DNA from: Chara braunii | Lineage: Eukaryota > Streptophyta > Charophyceae > Charales > Characeae | Reading direction: 5' to 3' | Assembly (NCBI GenBank): GCA_003427395.1 | Contig: BFEA01000007.1 | Location: 5,979,275-6,016,418, forward strand | DNA: 37,144 bases | In this document: one piece after another, positions 20,401 through 31,720 of the stretch | Layout: every line of letters starts with the position of its first letter | How positions within the stretch are numbered: position 1 is the stretch's first letter | Notes under the pieces: generated by a model | Seen by the model: the letters and a program-made list of their open reading frames with translations, nothing else | Database searches by the model: none | What the model was told of the DNA's origin: nothing | Made by a program: the position numbers and the translations under genes

Positions 20401-22110
20401 TTAGATCCCGATACGCTTTCTGTGTTTCGGTACCGAAAACACACTTCATGATTTCGGTGTTTTTCTTTGTTTATTTTCTACATATAAGCCATCATATCCC
20501 GATGCGCTTTCGGTGTTTCAGTACCGAAAATGCACTTCGGGATTTCAGTGTTTTACTTGGTTTATTTTCTACTTATGCAACATTATATCCCGATGCGCTT
20601 TTGGGCGTTTCGGTACCGAAAACGCACTTCCGAATTTCGGTGTTTTACTTAGTTTATTTCCTACATATGGAACATTATATCTCCATGCACTTTCGATGTT
20701 TCGGTACCGAAAACGCACTTCGGGATTTCGGTGTTTTACTTAGTTTATTTTCTACATATGGAACATTGTATCCCGATGCGCTTTCAGTGTTTCGTTACCG
20801 AAAACGCACTTCGGGATTTCGGTGCTTTACGTAGTTGATTTTCTACAAATGGAACATTATATCCCGATGTGCTTTCGGTGTTTCAGTACTGAAAACGTAC
20901 TTCGGGATTTCCGTGGTTCACTTAGTTTATTTTCTACGTAGGAAACATTATATCCCGATGCGTTTTCGGTGTTTCAGTACCGAAAACGTACTTCGGGATT
21001 TCGGTGGTTCACTTAGTTGATTTTCTACGTAGGGAACATTATATCCCGATGCGCTTTCGGTGTTTCGATATCGAAAACGCACTTCGGGATTTCGGTGCTT
21101 TAATTAGTTTATTTTCTAAATATGGAACATTATATCCCGATGTGCTCTCGGTGTTTCGGTAGCGAAAACGAACTTCGGGATTTCGATGTTTTGCTTACTT
21201 TGTTTTCTACATATGGAACATTATATCCCGATGCACTTTCGGGTTTTCGGTACCGAGAACGCACTTCGATATTTGGGTGTTTTAGTTAGTTTATTTTCTA
21301 CATACGCAACATTACATCCCGATGCGCTTTCGGTGTTTCCGTACCGGAAACGCACTTCGGGATTTCGGTGTTTTACTTAGTTTATTTTCTACATATGGAA
21401 CATTATATCCCGATGCGCTTTTCGGCGTTTCGGTACCAAAAATGCACTTCGGGATTTCGGTGCTTTACTTAGTTGATTTTCTACATATGGAATATTATAT
21501 CCCGATGTGTTTTCGGTGTTTCGGTACCGAAAACTCGCTTCAAGATTTCAGTGTTTTACTTAGTTTATTTTCTATGTATGAAACATTATATCCCAATGCT
21601 CTTTCGGTGTTTCGGTACCGAAAACGCACTTCGGAATTTTAGTGTTCTACTTAGTTTATTTTCTAAATATGGAACATTGTATCCCGATGCGCTTTCGGTG
21701 TTTCCGTACCGAAAACGCACTTCGGGATTTCGGTGTTTTACTTACCTTATTTTCTACATATGGAACATTATATCCCAATGCGCTTTCGGTGTTTCGGTAC
21801 CGAAAATGCACTTCGGGATTTCAGTGTTTCACTTAGTTGATTTTCTACGTATGGAACACTATATCCTGATGAGCTTTCAGTGTTTTGGTACCGAAAACGC
21901 ACTTCGGGATTTCGGTGTTTTACTTAGTTTATTTTCTACATATAGAACATTATATCCCGATGCGCTTTCGGTGTTTCAGTACCGAAAACGCACTTCGGGA
22001 TTTTGGTGTTTTACTTAGTTTATTTTCTACATATGGAACATTATATCTAGATGCGCTTTTCGGCGTTTCGGTACCAAAAACGCACTTCGGGATTTCGGTG
22101 TTTTACTTAG
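20401..22110 (+). repeat. 91-bp satellite array 1, ~19 units
   Basis: Anchoring on the CCCGATGCG block, units begin at 20407, 20498, 20589, 20681, 20772, 20863, 20954, 21045, 21136, 21227, 21318, 21409, 21501, 21592, 21683, 21774, 21865, 21956 and 22047. Sixteen intervals are exactly 91 bp and two are 92. Each unit has an AT-rich half (TTTTACTTAGTTTATTTTCT...) and a half with four TTCGG words around a 14-bp palindrome, TTTCGGTACCGAAA, containing GGTACC. Copies differ by substitutions only, apart from the two 1-bp insertions. Because 91 is 3x30+1, the frame rotates and open frames span two or three units. They are not genes. Confidence 0.97.
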
Positions 22111-22664
22111 GGTCTTGCTACACTACTGTCCAATGTCCAAATTGGTCAATTAATCCTCGCTTCACTTACTTTCTACTGTCCGTGTGCGAGATGGTTTAGG
22201 TAGTGGTCGGAAACCCCATGGACAATCTACCGTCCATGAATGGACAAGTCCCAGCCTGCAAAATTTGTTTCATGGATGGTTTTCATTGAAACTCATTGTG
22301 CGGTCCTAAATTTGCACAGTGTAGCAGGAAAAGAATCTCTGGTGCCTTCGATGTTTTGAAAGTATTGTGTTTTTTTTTTCATTTCGGTTTGTTTGCAAAC
22401 CGATTATATCCTTGCATTCGAGTGTCAAGCTACGCTGTCAGGCGGACCGCACGGATCACCTTTTGGATTCTGGGTGGAAGGACCCTGTCTGGCTACCTGT
22501 AACCTGCGTGCTTCATGGCCTGTTGTGTGGTTGGTTCCCTACGTTGTTGCATGCTTGTCTGGACTCCTGCTTACCTACATGCCCGTCTGTCCGCCCACTT
22601 TTTTGTCTGTCAAACGTCCGCACTGACTCTGTGTTTACCTGCATGGTTATCTGCGTGTGTACTT

Positions 22665-22682
22665 AAAAAAAAAAAAAAAAAA
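22665..22682 (+). repeat. A18 homopolymer
   Basis: An uninterrupted run of 18 A follows GTGTACTT. It could be the 3' tail of an old retroposed sequence covering part of 22111-22664, but no identifiable element body or target duplication is seen. Confidence 0.6.
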
Positions 22683-23040
22683 GTAGCCCTTGCCATGTGT
22701 CCCTGGCTTGTGCGGATCCCCTACGTGCATGGGCCGTTATCTGTGTGCCCAGCCTGCCCCGGGCCTGTATCTCACCCGTGCCTGGAGCCTGTGCCCCCGA
22801 CCTAACCCGGGTCTGTGTCGCCGACCTGCCCCAAACCGGTCTGCTTGACTTATGAATAGCCATGGCATGGATGCAGGGCAAGATTCACATTGGCACCTGA
22901 GTCTGCATGCATGTGTCCCCGACTTCACCCTCGAGCTATGTCCAAGGCCTCTTTCTTCGTCTTTACTGCATGGTTGTCCTGAACTCGTATCCGCAACGTA
23001 TCCTTGACTTGTGGTCCAGACCTGTGCATTGTGTTCGGCC

Positions 23041-23100
23041 TGCCTGCCTGTGTCCCTGCGTGCCTGCCTGTGTCTCTGCGTGCATGCATGTGTCCCTGCG
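23041..23100. repeat. 20-bp tandem repeat, 3 copies
   Basis: Three consecutive units of exactly 20 bp at 23041, 23061 and 23081 have the consensus TGCCTGCCTGTGTCCCTGCG with a few substitutions. Looser related words extend upstream to about 22500. Confidence 0.9.
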
Positions 23101-23587
23101 TGCCTATCAGCCTATGTTGATTATTAGAGGGACTTTAGTTTTTTTTTTTAATGGAAATTTGTGTTTCAATTTCAAAATTCGGAAGGAGCAAATAATTTGA
23201 TTTTTTTTTTTTTTTAATTGTTGCAAATTGATAGATTAACAAATTGAAAAAGCAAACTCATCCGGTTAGACTGAAATTGTGCATGTCATTGCACTTCTGA
23301 TGTGGATGATCTTATGTTAATGATCATGGCATAATCTGATCAATTCAAATACTGCTTGCTGGCAGTGATTGTGGGCTGTGATGGACCTATTTCTGTCTAG
23401 GTCTACAGGGTCTCTACTGCTAGTGTCTGTTATGCACCACCTTATGGCAGTGTGGACCCTTCCCGAGAATCTTTTCAAACCCCTTTTAGTAAAATGATCG
23501 TTACTTGTTTCCAATTATACGCATACATACAACGATGAGAGAGATCAAGCAAAATTCCAGAAACTTTAAATTACCAATGCGTGTTTT

Positions 23588-23589
<2 letters not shown>

Positions 23590-23622
<33 letters not shown>

Positions 23623-23665
23623 NNNNNNNNNNNNNNNNNNNNNNNNNNNNNNNNNNNNNNNNNNN

Positions 23666-23756
<91 letters not shown>
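23590..23756. repeat. (TG)n-(GA)n microsatellite with 43-N gap
   Basis: A TG run lies either side of an N gap at 23623-23665, and an uninterrupted GA run follows from about 23694 to 23756. The gap probably reflects collapse or length uncertainty of the repeat. Confidence 0.97.
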
Positions 23757-23760
<4 letters not shown>

Positions 23761-25440
23761 AAGATAAATCATAAGACTCTTAACGCTGAGCTAAAAAAAA
23801 ATTGGAAAAAAAAAAATTAGTACTATTAAAATTCAGAACAACAAATTAACTCGCGAAGTTTCGAGTTAGAAAATCAATGGTATGGCAATGTTGCCATTGA
23901 ATGAGGTTATTAACAAACCGAGTATATGTTGCAAGGACGATGATTGAGGCAACATCCAGAAATCCAAATTGCAATCACAAACAAATAGTCAAAAGCCTCA
24001 AAATGAACCAGTGAGAATAATTCTACTTGAAATCACCAAAGTACAAGAATGAACAATTTTGGCAAGGTAGCCATTCGCCATTATCCTAAAAAAGTCACAG
24101 TTTCAGCGGGTGTTCAACACTCCGTTTGTTATTTATGTTGCCGTCAGTCAGTGAGATAAGTTATGAAGTCGAAGTAAATGAAGAATGTCACCCATAGCAA
24201 ACCGTCAGCACGTATCTCGTGGACCCCCCTCTCTCACTCTCTCATCGCTCCTCTTCCCCCACATGTCCTTATTGCCGAGCAACAACCAGTCAGGTCGCCT
24301 GCCTATGACGCCTAACTGCCCTCTCCTGAAAGCAGATTCAACAGGTGAGCAGTCTGCCCTACCTTTTGGGACATATGATCTCGAGTGGTGGCCTAGAGCA
24401 GCATCACCAGCGCGACCTCATGAGCATACCACCAAGTGAAAGAATCAAGCTTTGCCCTTCCGCTTTATTCTGTGCAATGAACTTATGGAGAATTAGTACT
24501 CAGCGTGCAGGCCCAGTTTCAAGCTGTTTTCAGGGCCTGGTACCGACATTTAGGCCATTCAACTCTGTGATGTGGACAAGGTTGCATGCATTGTTTACAT
24601 TGCTCGGCGGGGCCTAAATCATGTCACACAGCATGCACCATTCACGTAGGGGGCTTAAGGTGGCGCAACGCCAATGTCTGGGACCTTATGTTATGAATTT
24701 GGTTATCTGCAAATTTCAGTCTAGACTCACACTCAGATGATCTCACACACGGCCATACATGTATAAGAAGAAGGGGAGAGGAGACAAAGTACACACTGCA
24801 CACCGACATAGTAGACAACGGAAAACATTTGTGCACAGATGTGAAAACACACAAAGTGTTTCTTGCCCTCTGACGATACTCCTAACAACCAATCATCGGA
24901 AGATACTGCGAGGATAACAGTAAAACAGTAACCAAGATTGAGCCAATCAATCCAAGTATCGTTATAGAGTTTAGCCCAGTATCTCGCCACCACAGAACCT
25001 TACACGCCACTCTTTGTACCACACCCAGTTAGTAGCGCTAATCTAAAAATAGCCTCCCAGAGGTTAGCGCCAACTAGCAGCATGCAGAACAACACCCACG
25101 ATGAAATCCCCAGTGTCGAAGTAGGGACTCTGACAATGAAAGCTGAAGCTATGGCTGTAGCGCCACTTTAGAAGCTGCAACAATTTTTTTTTAATAAAAA
25201 CTTTTCAGTTTGAAAAATTTTCTAATACCTTTTTTATCCCTTTTTTTTTTTTTTTTTGAAAAAAAAAATATCTTCCCTGTTTAATTTTGAAGATTTTTTA
25301 TTTATTTAAAAGCAAAACCCCTTGCTTAATAATAAAGTCATCATTAAGCAGGTTTTCGAACCGTCCGGGGCAGACCTCCGATCTTTGGGAAACTGGTAAC
25401 GTGGGTTTTCGGTAACAAAGTAAGAACGGAGATAGAAAAT

Positions 25441-27035
25441 TGTTTCAGTAAAACACCGAAATCCCGAAGTGTGTTTTCAGTACAAAACTACCGAAAGCAC
25501 ATCGATATATAATAATATAGGTGTAGAAAATAGACTAAGTAAAACACCGAAATCCCGAAATCCGTTTTCGGTACCGAAACACCGGAAGCGCATCGGGATA
25601 TAATGTTCAATATGTAGAAAATAAACCAATTACAACTATGAAATCCCGAAGTGCGTTTGTGGTACCGAAACACCAAAAGCACATCGAGATATAATATTCA
25701 AGATGGAGAAAAGAGACTAAGTAAAACACTGAAATCCCGAAGTGTGTTTTCGGTACCGAAACACCGAAAGCGCAAAGACACTAAGTAAAACACAGAAATC
25801 CCGAAGTGGGTTTTTTGTACCGAAGCACCAACAGCACATTGGGATATAATGTTCAAGGTACAAAAAAATGACTAAGTCAAATATCGAACTTTCGAAGTGT
25901 ATTTTCGCTACCGAAACACCGAAAGCGCATCGGGATATAATGTTCAAGATGAAGAAAAGAGACTAAGTAAGACACCGAAATCCTGAAGTGTGTTTTCGGT
26001 ACTAAAATACCGAAAGTGCAATGAGATATAATAATGTAGGTGTAGAAAATAAACTACGTAAAACACCGAAATCCCGAAGTGCATTTTCGGTACTGGAACA
26101 CTGAAAGCGCATCGAGATATAAATAATATAGGTGCAAAAAATCAACTAAGTAAAACACCGAAATCCCGAAGTGCGTTTTCGGTACCGAAACACCGAAAGC
26201 GCATCGGGATATTAAGTTCAATATGTAGAAAAGAGACTAAGTAAAATACCAAAATCCCGAAGTGCATTTTCGGTAGCCAAGCACCGAAAGCGCATCAGGA
26301 TATAATGATCAAGATGTAGAAAATATGCTAAGCCAAGCACCAAAAACTCATCGGGATATAATGATCAAGATGTAGAAAATAAACTAGGTAAAACACCGAA
26401 ATCCCGAAGTACGTTTTCAGTACCGAAGCACCGAAAACCCATCGGGATATATTGTTTAAGATGTAGAAAAGAGATTAAGTAAAACACCGAAATCCTGAAG
26501 TGCGTTCGGTACCAAAGCACCGAAAACGCATCAGGATATAATAGCCAAGATGTAGAAAATAAACGAAGTAAAACACCGAAATTCTGAAGTGCGTTTTCGG
26601 TACTGAAGCACCGAAAGCGTATCGGGATATAATGTTCAAAATGTAGAAAATAAACTAAGTAAAACAACGAAACCCTGAAGTGTGTTTTCGGTACCGAAGC
26701 ACCGAAAACGTATCGGGATATAATGATCAAAATGTAGAAAATAAACTAAGTAAAACAACGAAACCCTGAAGTGTGTTTTCGGTACCGAAGCACCGAAAAT
26801 GCATCGGGAGATAATAATCAAGATGTAGAAAATAAAACAAGTAAAACACCGAAATTTCAAAGTGCGTTTTCGGTACCGAAGCATCGAAAACACATTGGGA
26901 TATAATGTTTTACATGTAGAAAAAAGACTAAGTAAAACACCGAAATCCCGAAGTGCGTTTTCGGTACCAAAACTCCAAAAGCGCATCGGGATATTATGTT
27001 CAACATGTAGAAAAAAGACTAAATAAAACACTCAA
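25441..27035 (-). repeat. 91-bp satellite array 2, ~17 units, inverted relative to array 1
   Basis: This is the reverse complement of the array 1 unit: AAAACACCGAAATCCCGAAG, the same TTTCGGTACCGAAA palindrome, then GCATCGGGATATAATGTTCA. Unit anchors fall at 25500, 25591, 25682, 25836, 25928, 26019, 26110, 26202, 26293, 26349, 26440, 26529, 26620, 26711, 26802, 26893 and 26984. Most intervals are 91 bp. Two units carry internal deletions (about 28 bp near 25771 and about 35 bp near 26330). Copies are more diverged than in array 1. Many share a GTAGAACTTGATC-type linker variant (read on the minus strand) that is rare in array 1, so the arrays have evolved separately. Confidence 0.96.
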
Positions 27036-27680
27036 GTGTAAAACCATGAAAATTGTGACTTAAGTGTCAGTGTACCATATATAACAGTCATTTCGCTATA
27101 CATTCGATGAAAAATAAGACTCCCATTAACCATCTCTTAGGATTTTGAATTGATTGTTTGCAATAAATAAAATAAAATAAATAATGCAAATCCCTTCCTG
27201 TTATGTGCGTCCGGCTTCGGGTGAGACCCTTCAATTGCGGTCTTCGTCGGTCCCCGGTCTCAGAAATCTTTAATTGTGATTCGAAACAACAATGATGATA
27301 CATATAATAAAATCAAATTAAATATGTCATGTGTATATCAAGATGCAAATTCAAAGGGTTGAGAACTACGACATAATGAACAAAGAAATACAATCACTAG
27401 GCAACGCCAGAAAGGAAAATCAAGGCTGACTGACTCAAGGCGTAGACAAGGTGAATGGGGGAAGAATGAAAACTCATAATAGTCTCATAAAGTACACGTG
27501 AAAGAGATCATGGCCAACACTAGTCTCGAGTCCTCACTCATCCCTCAGGTTCACACTCTCGATCTCTCATTTTGTTGTATGTCTTTTGTGATTTGTGCCA
27601 TGTCTACGTACTCTCCGAGGTTGTGGCCTCTGTACTTAGAGCCACCTGAAACCTGCTAATTCTGAGCACTTCCAGGCTAG
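27036..27680. other. No gene seen
   Basis: AT-rich sequence follows the satellite. No coding region, RNA gene or transposon end was recognised. Confidence 0.4.
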
Positions 27681-29109
27681 TCACATGATACGGAAATCAA
27701 CCATAGCACAAAACTCCTCCCATAGTGTGGGAAGATATGGTTGAGAGAAAATCCGTCGTCTGAGATGCAGGAACTCAGATGACTTTGTGATTGGCTCATA
27801 GTCGATCGTATCTGGAGAGATGTACCTCTTGGCCAGGTCAACCAGGTCACCCCAGTGAGAGTCGTATGTCAAAGTAAAAGGTACCGAAGGCTTGGGATAG
27901 TCAGCGTCGAGCTTGGGTCTAAAGCTGCGGATCAGCTTGGTACCACTCTCATCTAACTCTTTCTCCCTCTCCTCCAGGTACTCGGTTGCTGCAATCCAGA
28001 CTGAATCAAAGTAGTCATGAGTTTCCTTGCACTTTTTACATAGCGTTTCAAGTCATAGATAGTGCCATCGACGAAACTGGTAAGAATCACGAAGATTGAC
28101 AGGTCTCCCTGTCTGAAACAAACTGCACTGACATATTGGTATTGAATTGCATCCTTGAGTGCGATGTGATTGAGATTGTCGAGGACCGACTTGTCAACTG
28201 TAATGGGGTTAATCTCTCTCATATGCTTAGGTAAATGGTCACTCCCTCATAGTAGTAAGGAACCTGGTTTTAATTGACAAAATGTTTGTTGCAAATCGAA
28301 TCAACTATCGTCCACTGAATAAACATCAGTTGTTGTAGAACTAACAAACCCCTGGATGTCGTTTGCTGGTTAAGCAACAGGGTGCTGGTTGAAATTGGTA
28401 GACACTTCTCAATAGCTCAGAAGATGCTGAGCGTAGCTAGGATGACAGGCCACTGAGAACCGACAAAACCTTGATGTTGCTGAGATAGTCAATCCACTGA
28501 ATAGAGATCAGAGTCAAACGTGGTTGGCCCCGTTTCCGAGAGGAGAGTCAAACCTTTTTATGATCGTGAGAGTCTGGCCCTAGCCTGCTCTACGGATTCT
28601 AGCCACGAGCTGGTGCTGTGTTGCTCGCCATCACTACCATAAAAATAAAACACATATTCGATGTATCTCTTCCCTCTGGCATCGCGACAACGAGTTCTCT
28701 CAGAGTCCGTATACAAGATCTCATGTCCCAGCAAACACTCTCCTCCCACCCCTCCTTGTCTTTGATAAAGTTGTACTTCATCAGCAGGATATCCACATCT
28801 TTCATTGTTTTGTCTTGTCCTCGAGACTCAGGCTGTGATAAGACTTTAGAGAAAATAACAGCACAGTCACCGATCTTTGTCAACTCAAGTGAAGGAGGTA
28901 GTACTTCACGTATTGAGGTGGTTGCTATGTTTTGCTGGAAGGACCTTAGAGAGGCCAGCCCGAATGTTACTGATCAGATCATCAAACGGTAACCATAGAG
29001 TAGAAGGGGACTCAAAGGGGACTTTTCCCTTAGAACGATTGAGTACTACCGAGCTCCCCAGCTCGGGGGGTAAGAATTTTGATGATAGTAGTTGGCGTTC
29101 ACCACTCAT
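27681..29109 (-). pseudogene. Decayed protein-coding sequence of unknown family
   Basis: Read from 29109 to 27681, overlapping fragments look like one broken protein. They run MSGERQLLSSKFLPPELGSS (from 29109), then TKIGDCAVIFSKVLSQPESR (from about 28880), then LLGHEILYTDSERTRCRD and YIEYVFYFYGSDGEQHST (28730-28610), then MREINPITVDKSVLDNLNHI (from 28222), and finally FTLTYDSHWGDLVDLAKRYI to a stop at 27681. Frame changes fall near 28910, 28750, 28225 and in an A5 run near 28035, with several in-frame stops between 28560 and 28225. Composition is balanced and protein-like, unlike the surrounding low-complexity frames. I do not recognise the family. Either a decayed host gene or an accessory ORF of a mobile element is possible. 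Some breaks could be introns. Confidence 0.5.
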
Positions 29110-31436
29110 TTAACCTCGAGAACACGAGAGATCAACTTTTCAACTAGTCTCAGCTCTTGTTGACTTCTGAGACACTTCAGAGAGTAGGTTGGTCGAACTC
29201 TGCTTGCTAGAACAGCCTCCGAACATAAAAGCGTACCCACTGAGCTTACAAAGCCCCTTTTCCTACTGTACTCTATTCCATTGTAAGGTTCTCACCGCAC
29301 CAATTCCTTTCAAATGATCCGCTTGCTCTGAGACCCTGAGAAATACGAAAATGAACTCTCTTCAATTAGACCAATTATCAAGACGTACGGTTACAAGTCT
29401 GCTGAGCTGTGATGGGGTCGTGTGAGTCTTATCAGTGCTTCTGCAGTTTTCCGCGGGGACTCTCATCGAAGCCCTTAACATACCGACGACCACCAATTCC
29501 CTTCTCTTCCTTACAAGTTAGTACACTGACCATGACCCTTTTTCTGAGATCTTGAACGGCCCACTTAGACTTGGCCCAGTGTTAAATGGCCAATTGTTGC
29601 CCCCATCTCAGTTAGATCACCTAATGCTCAGATGAGTAGTCTCGTTATTTCAGCAATATTGTTCTGAAAACTGAGCGTACCAAAGAGAGCACAACAACCA
29701 CGCTTCGGTCCCTGAGTAGCAGGACACTCCAACCACATAAAATATGGCTGGGAATTGTAGCTTTTGTTTCGATCATTGACTTGCATTCGTGACGTTTTCC
29801 GGCTACGGGACAGACCGACCAATAGCCTGCCTCAACCCAATTCCAATGGTAATAGGCTCATCAGAGTCAGAAAAGGGGACATGTGTATGTCAAAAGTCAT
29901 ATCTTGACTATAGACCCTTGTCCATGATATCCCGCAACTGGTAGGTAGCATACCATCATCATCGAGTACATTAATCTATTCTTAATCAACGCTCAGACCA
30001 TCGACTATTATTATCTCTAGTCTCCGTCTAATAAGAACTTGACAATTTAAATAAAGTATATTTCTCAGTTGTTGCCTCCTCCCTCTGCGACTCATCCCTT
30101 GACGAATGCTTTCCACGACCACTCGGGGCAGACGGGTGAAATGACAGTCCCGACTGCAGACCAAGCACCGGAGACTTCAGGCGGGCACAGGTAGGTTGAC
30201 ATCATCACAGCTCAACTACATGATCATGCGGTTGTCACGCCTCTTCGTGCAATCACCGCGCCTGCAAATTCGTACAGCCATACGCCCATACGATCGCACA
30301 ATTACCCTTGGGCTCATGCTTTCTTAGGATCATGTGACTGTACAAACATCTTTAGGCTCGTGTGGTTCCAGATCTGTGTGATCACTCCCCGATGATACAG
30401 TATCCTTTAGATGGATGACTTAGACTTAGCAACACTCGCGAACTTTGTTTTCTTGACTGAATTTGGGAAGACGTCTCAAGTGAAAGGCAGATGTTTGAGA
30501 TACCCAGGCTGGTCTTGGGGGACCAAATAAATTGTCCTTAGTTCTTGCGGCGTTATTGCTTAGTTGTCGTCAACCATTAATCAGATGGCGTCCCTCGTAT
30601 AATAGAGACACGTGACTAGTGATGACGACAACCAAAACTGGTGAATAACTTAACAACCATTGATTTTTCCCTGAAGGGTTGAAGAGGCTACTCGCGATGG
30701 ACTCTTACCTGAGGTTTTTCCCAACTTTCAAACTGACAACCCCAGTTGTGGAACCAAGCCTCCCAGGCACAATTTGATGAAGGGCCACATCCCATTCACC
30801 CGTAACAGTCATCCGATTGCTCTCCTATACCCTTTACTCCGAGTCTGCTCGCTAATCATTGGATGATTATGGAATTAAGACACGACACAAGAAAGAAACC
30901 AGGGAAAAGTAATAATGAATTATACGAACCGTGGAGGATCAGCCTCGCAATCAACAGAAAATGTAGTTGGTAATCAACTTTTCATTTCTTTTGTGAGACA
31001 TCCTTAATGAAGGCAAAATCTACCGCGCGAGTCTTCCAAGAGCCCGTTCCCAAGCCTGTACAAACGTCACTGGTAGCTCTCGTTATCAAGCGGTCACTCA
31101 CTAATGATCGTTCTCCTCAGGTGGGTACGGTTACTCACTAATAATCACCCTCCTCAGTTGGCTCAAACCTCCCGACCGAGCTCGCTTAGTTGGTTAACAG
31201 TGCCCGCCTTAGGCCACTAAGCTGACAGTCAGATAGCTCTCCACAATTTTGTCCTTCTACCTCACCAAAACTAACTCGGTCACAGCCTTACCCCAATTCA
31301 TTCACTGATGATCCTGTGACTTCTGCTTACGGTGCCTTTATCTCCTCAATGCTTCAATTCTCCACCATGGTAGGACGCAACTCATGACCCATCTCGAAGA
31401 AGGTGAGCCGTCCCTTCACTGTTCGGGAGGCTCAGT
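29110..31436. other. No assignable gene; weak minus-strand coding signal
   Basis: Several minus-strand frames stay open for 60-70 codons (for example 29628-29822 and 29982-30164) with protein-like composition, but none extends or matches a family I know. They may be a more decayed upstream part of the sequence at 27681-29109. A 37-bp tandem duplication lies at 31091-31164 (CACTAATGATCGTTCTCCTC and its diverged copy). Confidence 0.35.
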
Positions 31437-31720
31437 CTAACAATGATCCACGCCCAACATAGTAGAACCCTGATGACAATCGAGAATGACTGCTAACTTG
31501 GAAAGAGCAGTTGACGTCAACGACAATTTGCGAGCACGCCTCCGCATGCCTCCTTTGATCAACATACCAAGCACATGCTTCCCCCCTTTCTCATGAAGAG
31601 TCGTATCAGGGGAGGAGAGCGAAGACAGCGCCCGGAGGAAGTCACCTCCGAGGTCAGAGTCGTCACCAGGTATTGCCTCTAGACTCCAGTCCCGCAATCC
31701 TAGAAAACCAGGAGGCCTGA
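31437..31720 (-). pseudogene. Short unrecognised coding-like fragment
   Basis: About 95 minus-strand codons are open from near 31720 to a stop at 31437, including RPPGFLGLRDWSLEAIPGDD, DLGGDFLRALSSLSS and a basic stretch, MRRRARKLSLTSTALSK. The upstream side runs into an ambiguous base at 31729. The composition is protein-like, but no domain is recognised and no clear start is visible. It may be part of the same decayed region as the fragments at 27681-30164. Confidence 0.3.

Larger units (their letters stand above)
22111..25440. other. 3.3-kb spacer between the inverted satellite arrays
   Basis: No transposase or other gene is recognised. It includes an A18 run at 22665-22682, a stretch of CCTGCGTG-like words with a 20-bp tandem repeat at 23041-23100, a TG/GA microsatellite with a sequencing gap at 23590-23756, and T/A homopolymer tracts near 25180-25300. 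Open frames are short and without family resemblance. The spacer is unrelated in sequence to the arrays. Confidence 0.6.

Noticed and set aside
20401-22110. CRISPR-like array
   Set aside because: There is no alternation of short constant repeats and unique spacers. The whole 91-bp unit is repeated and the context is eukaryotic.
20448-22199. Long plus-strand open frames of 100-180 codons with recurring Phe/Arg/Thr-rich motifs
   Set aside because: They are translations of the 91-bp satellite. The frame rotates by one base per unit and a TAG in TTACTTAGTT ends each of them, so they are periodic artefacts. The same applies to the frames at 25488-27031.
28618-28992. 124-codon plus-strand ORF
   Set aside because: It lies antisense to the more protein-like minus-strand fragments of the broken gene and has no recognisable content.
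29150-29290. Copia-type RNase H signature (SGYAFMFGG followed by an ASR-PT-SL pattern across a frameshift)
   Set aside because: The match needs a frame change, and no copia RT motif is found upstream in the same orientation, so it is probably chance.
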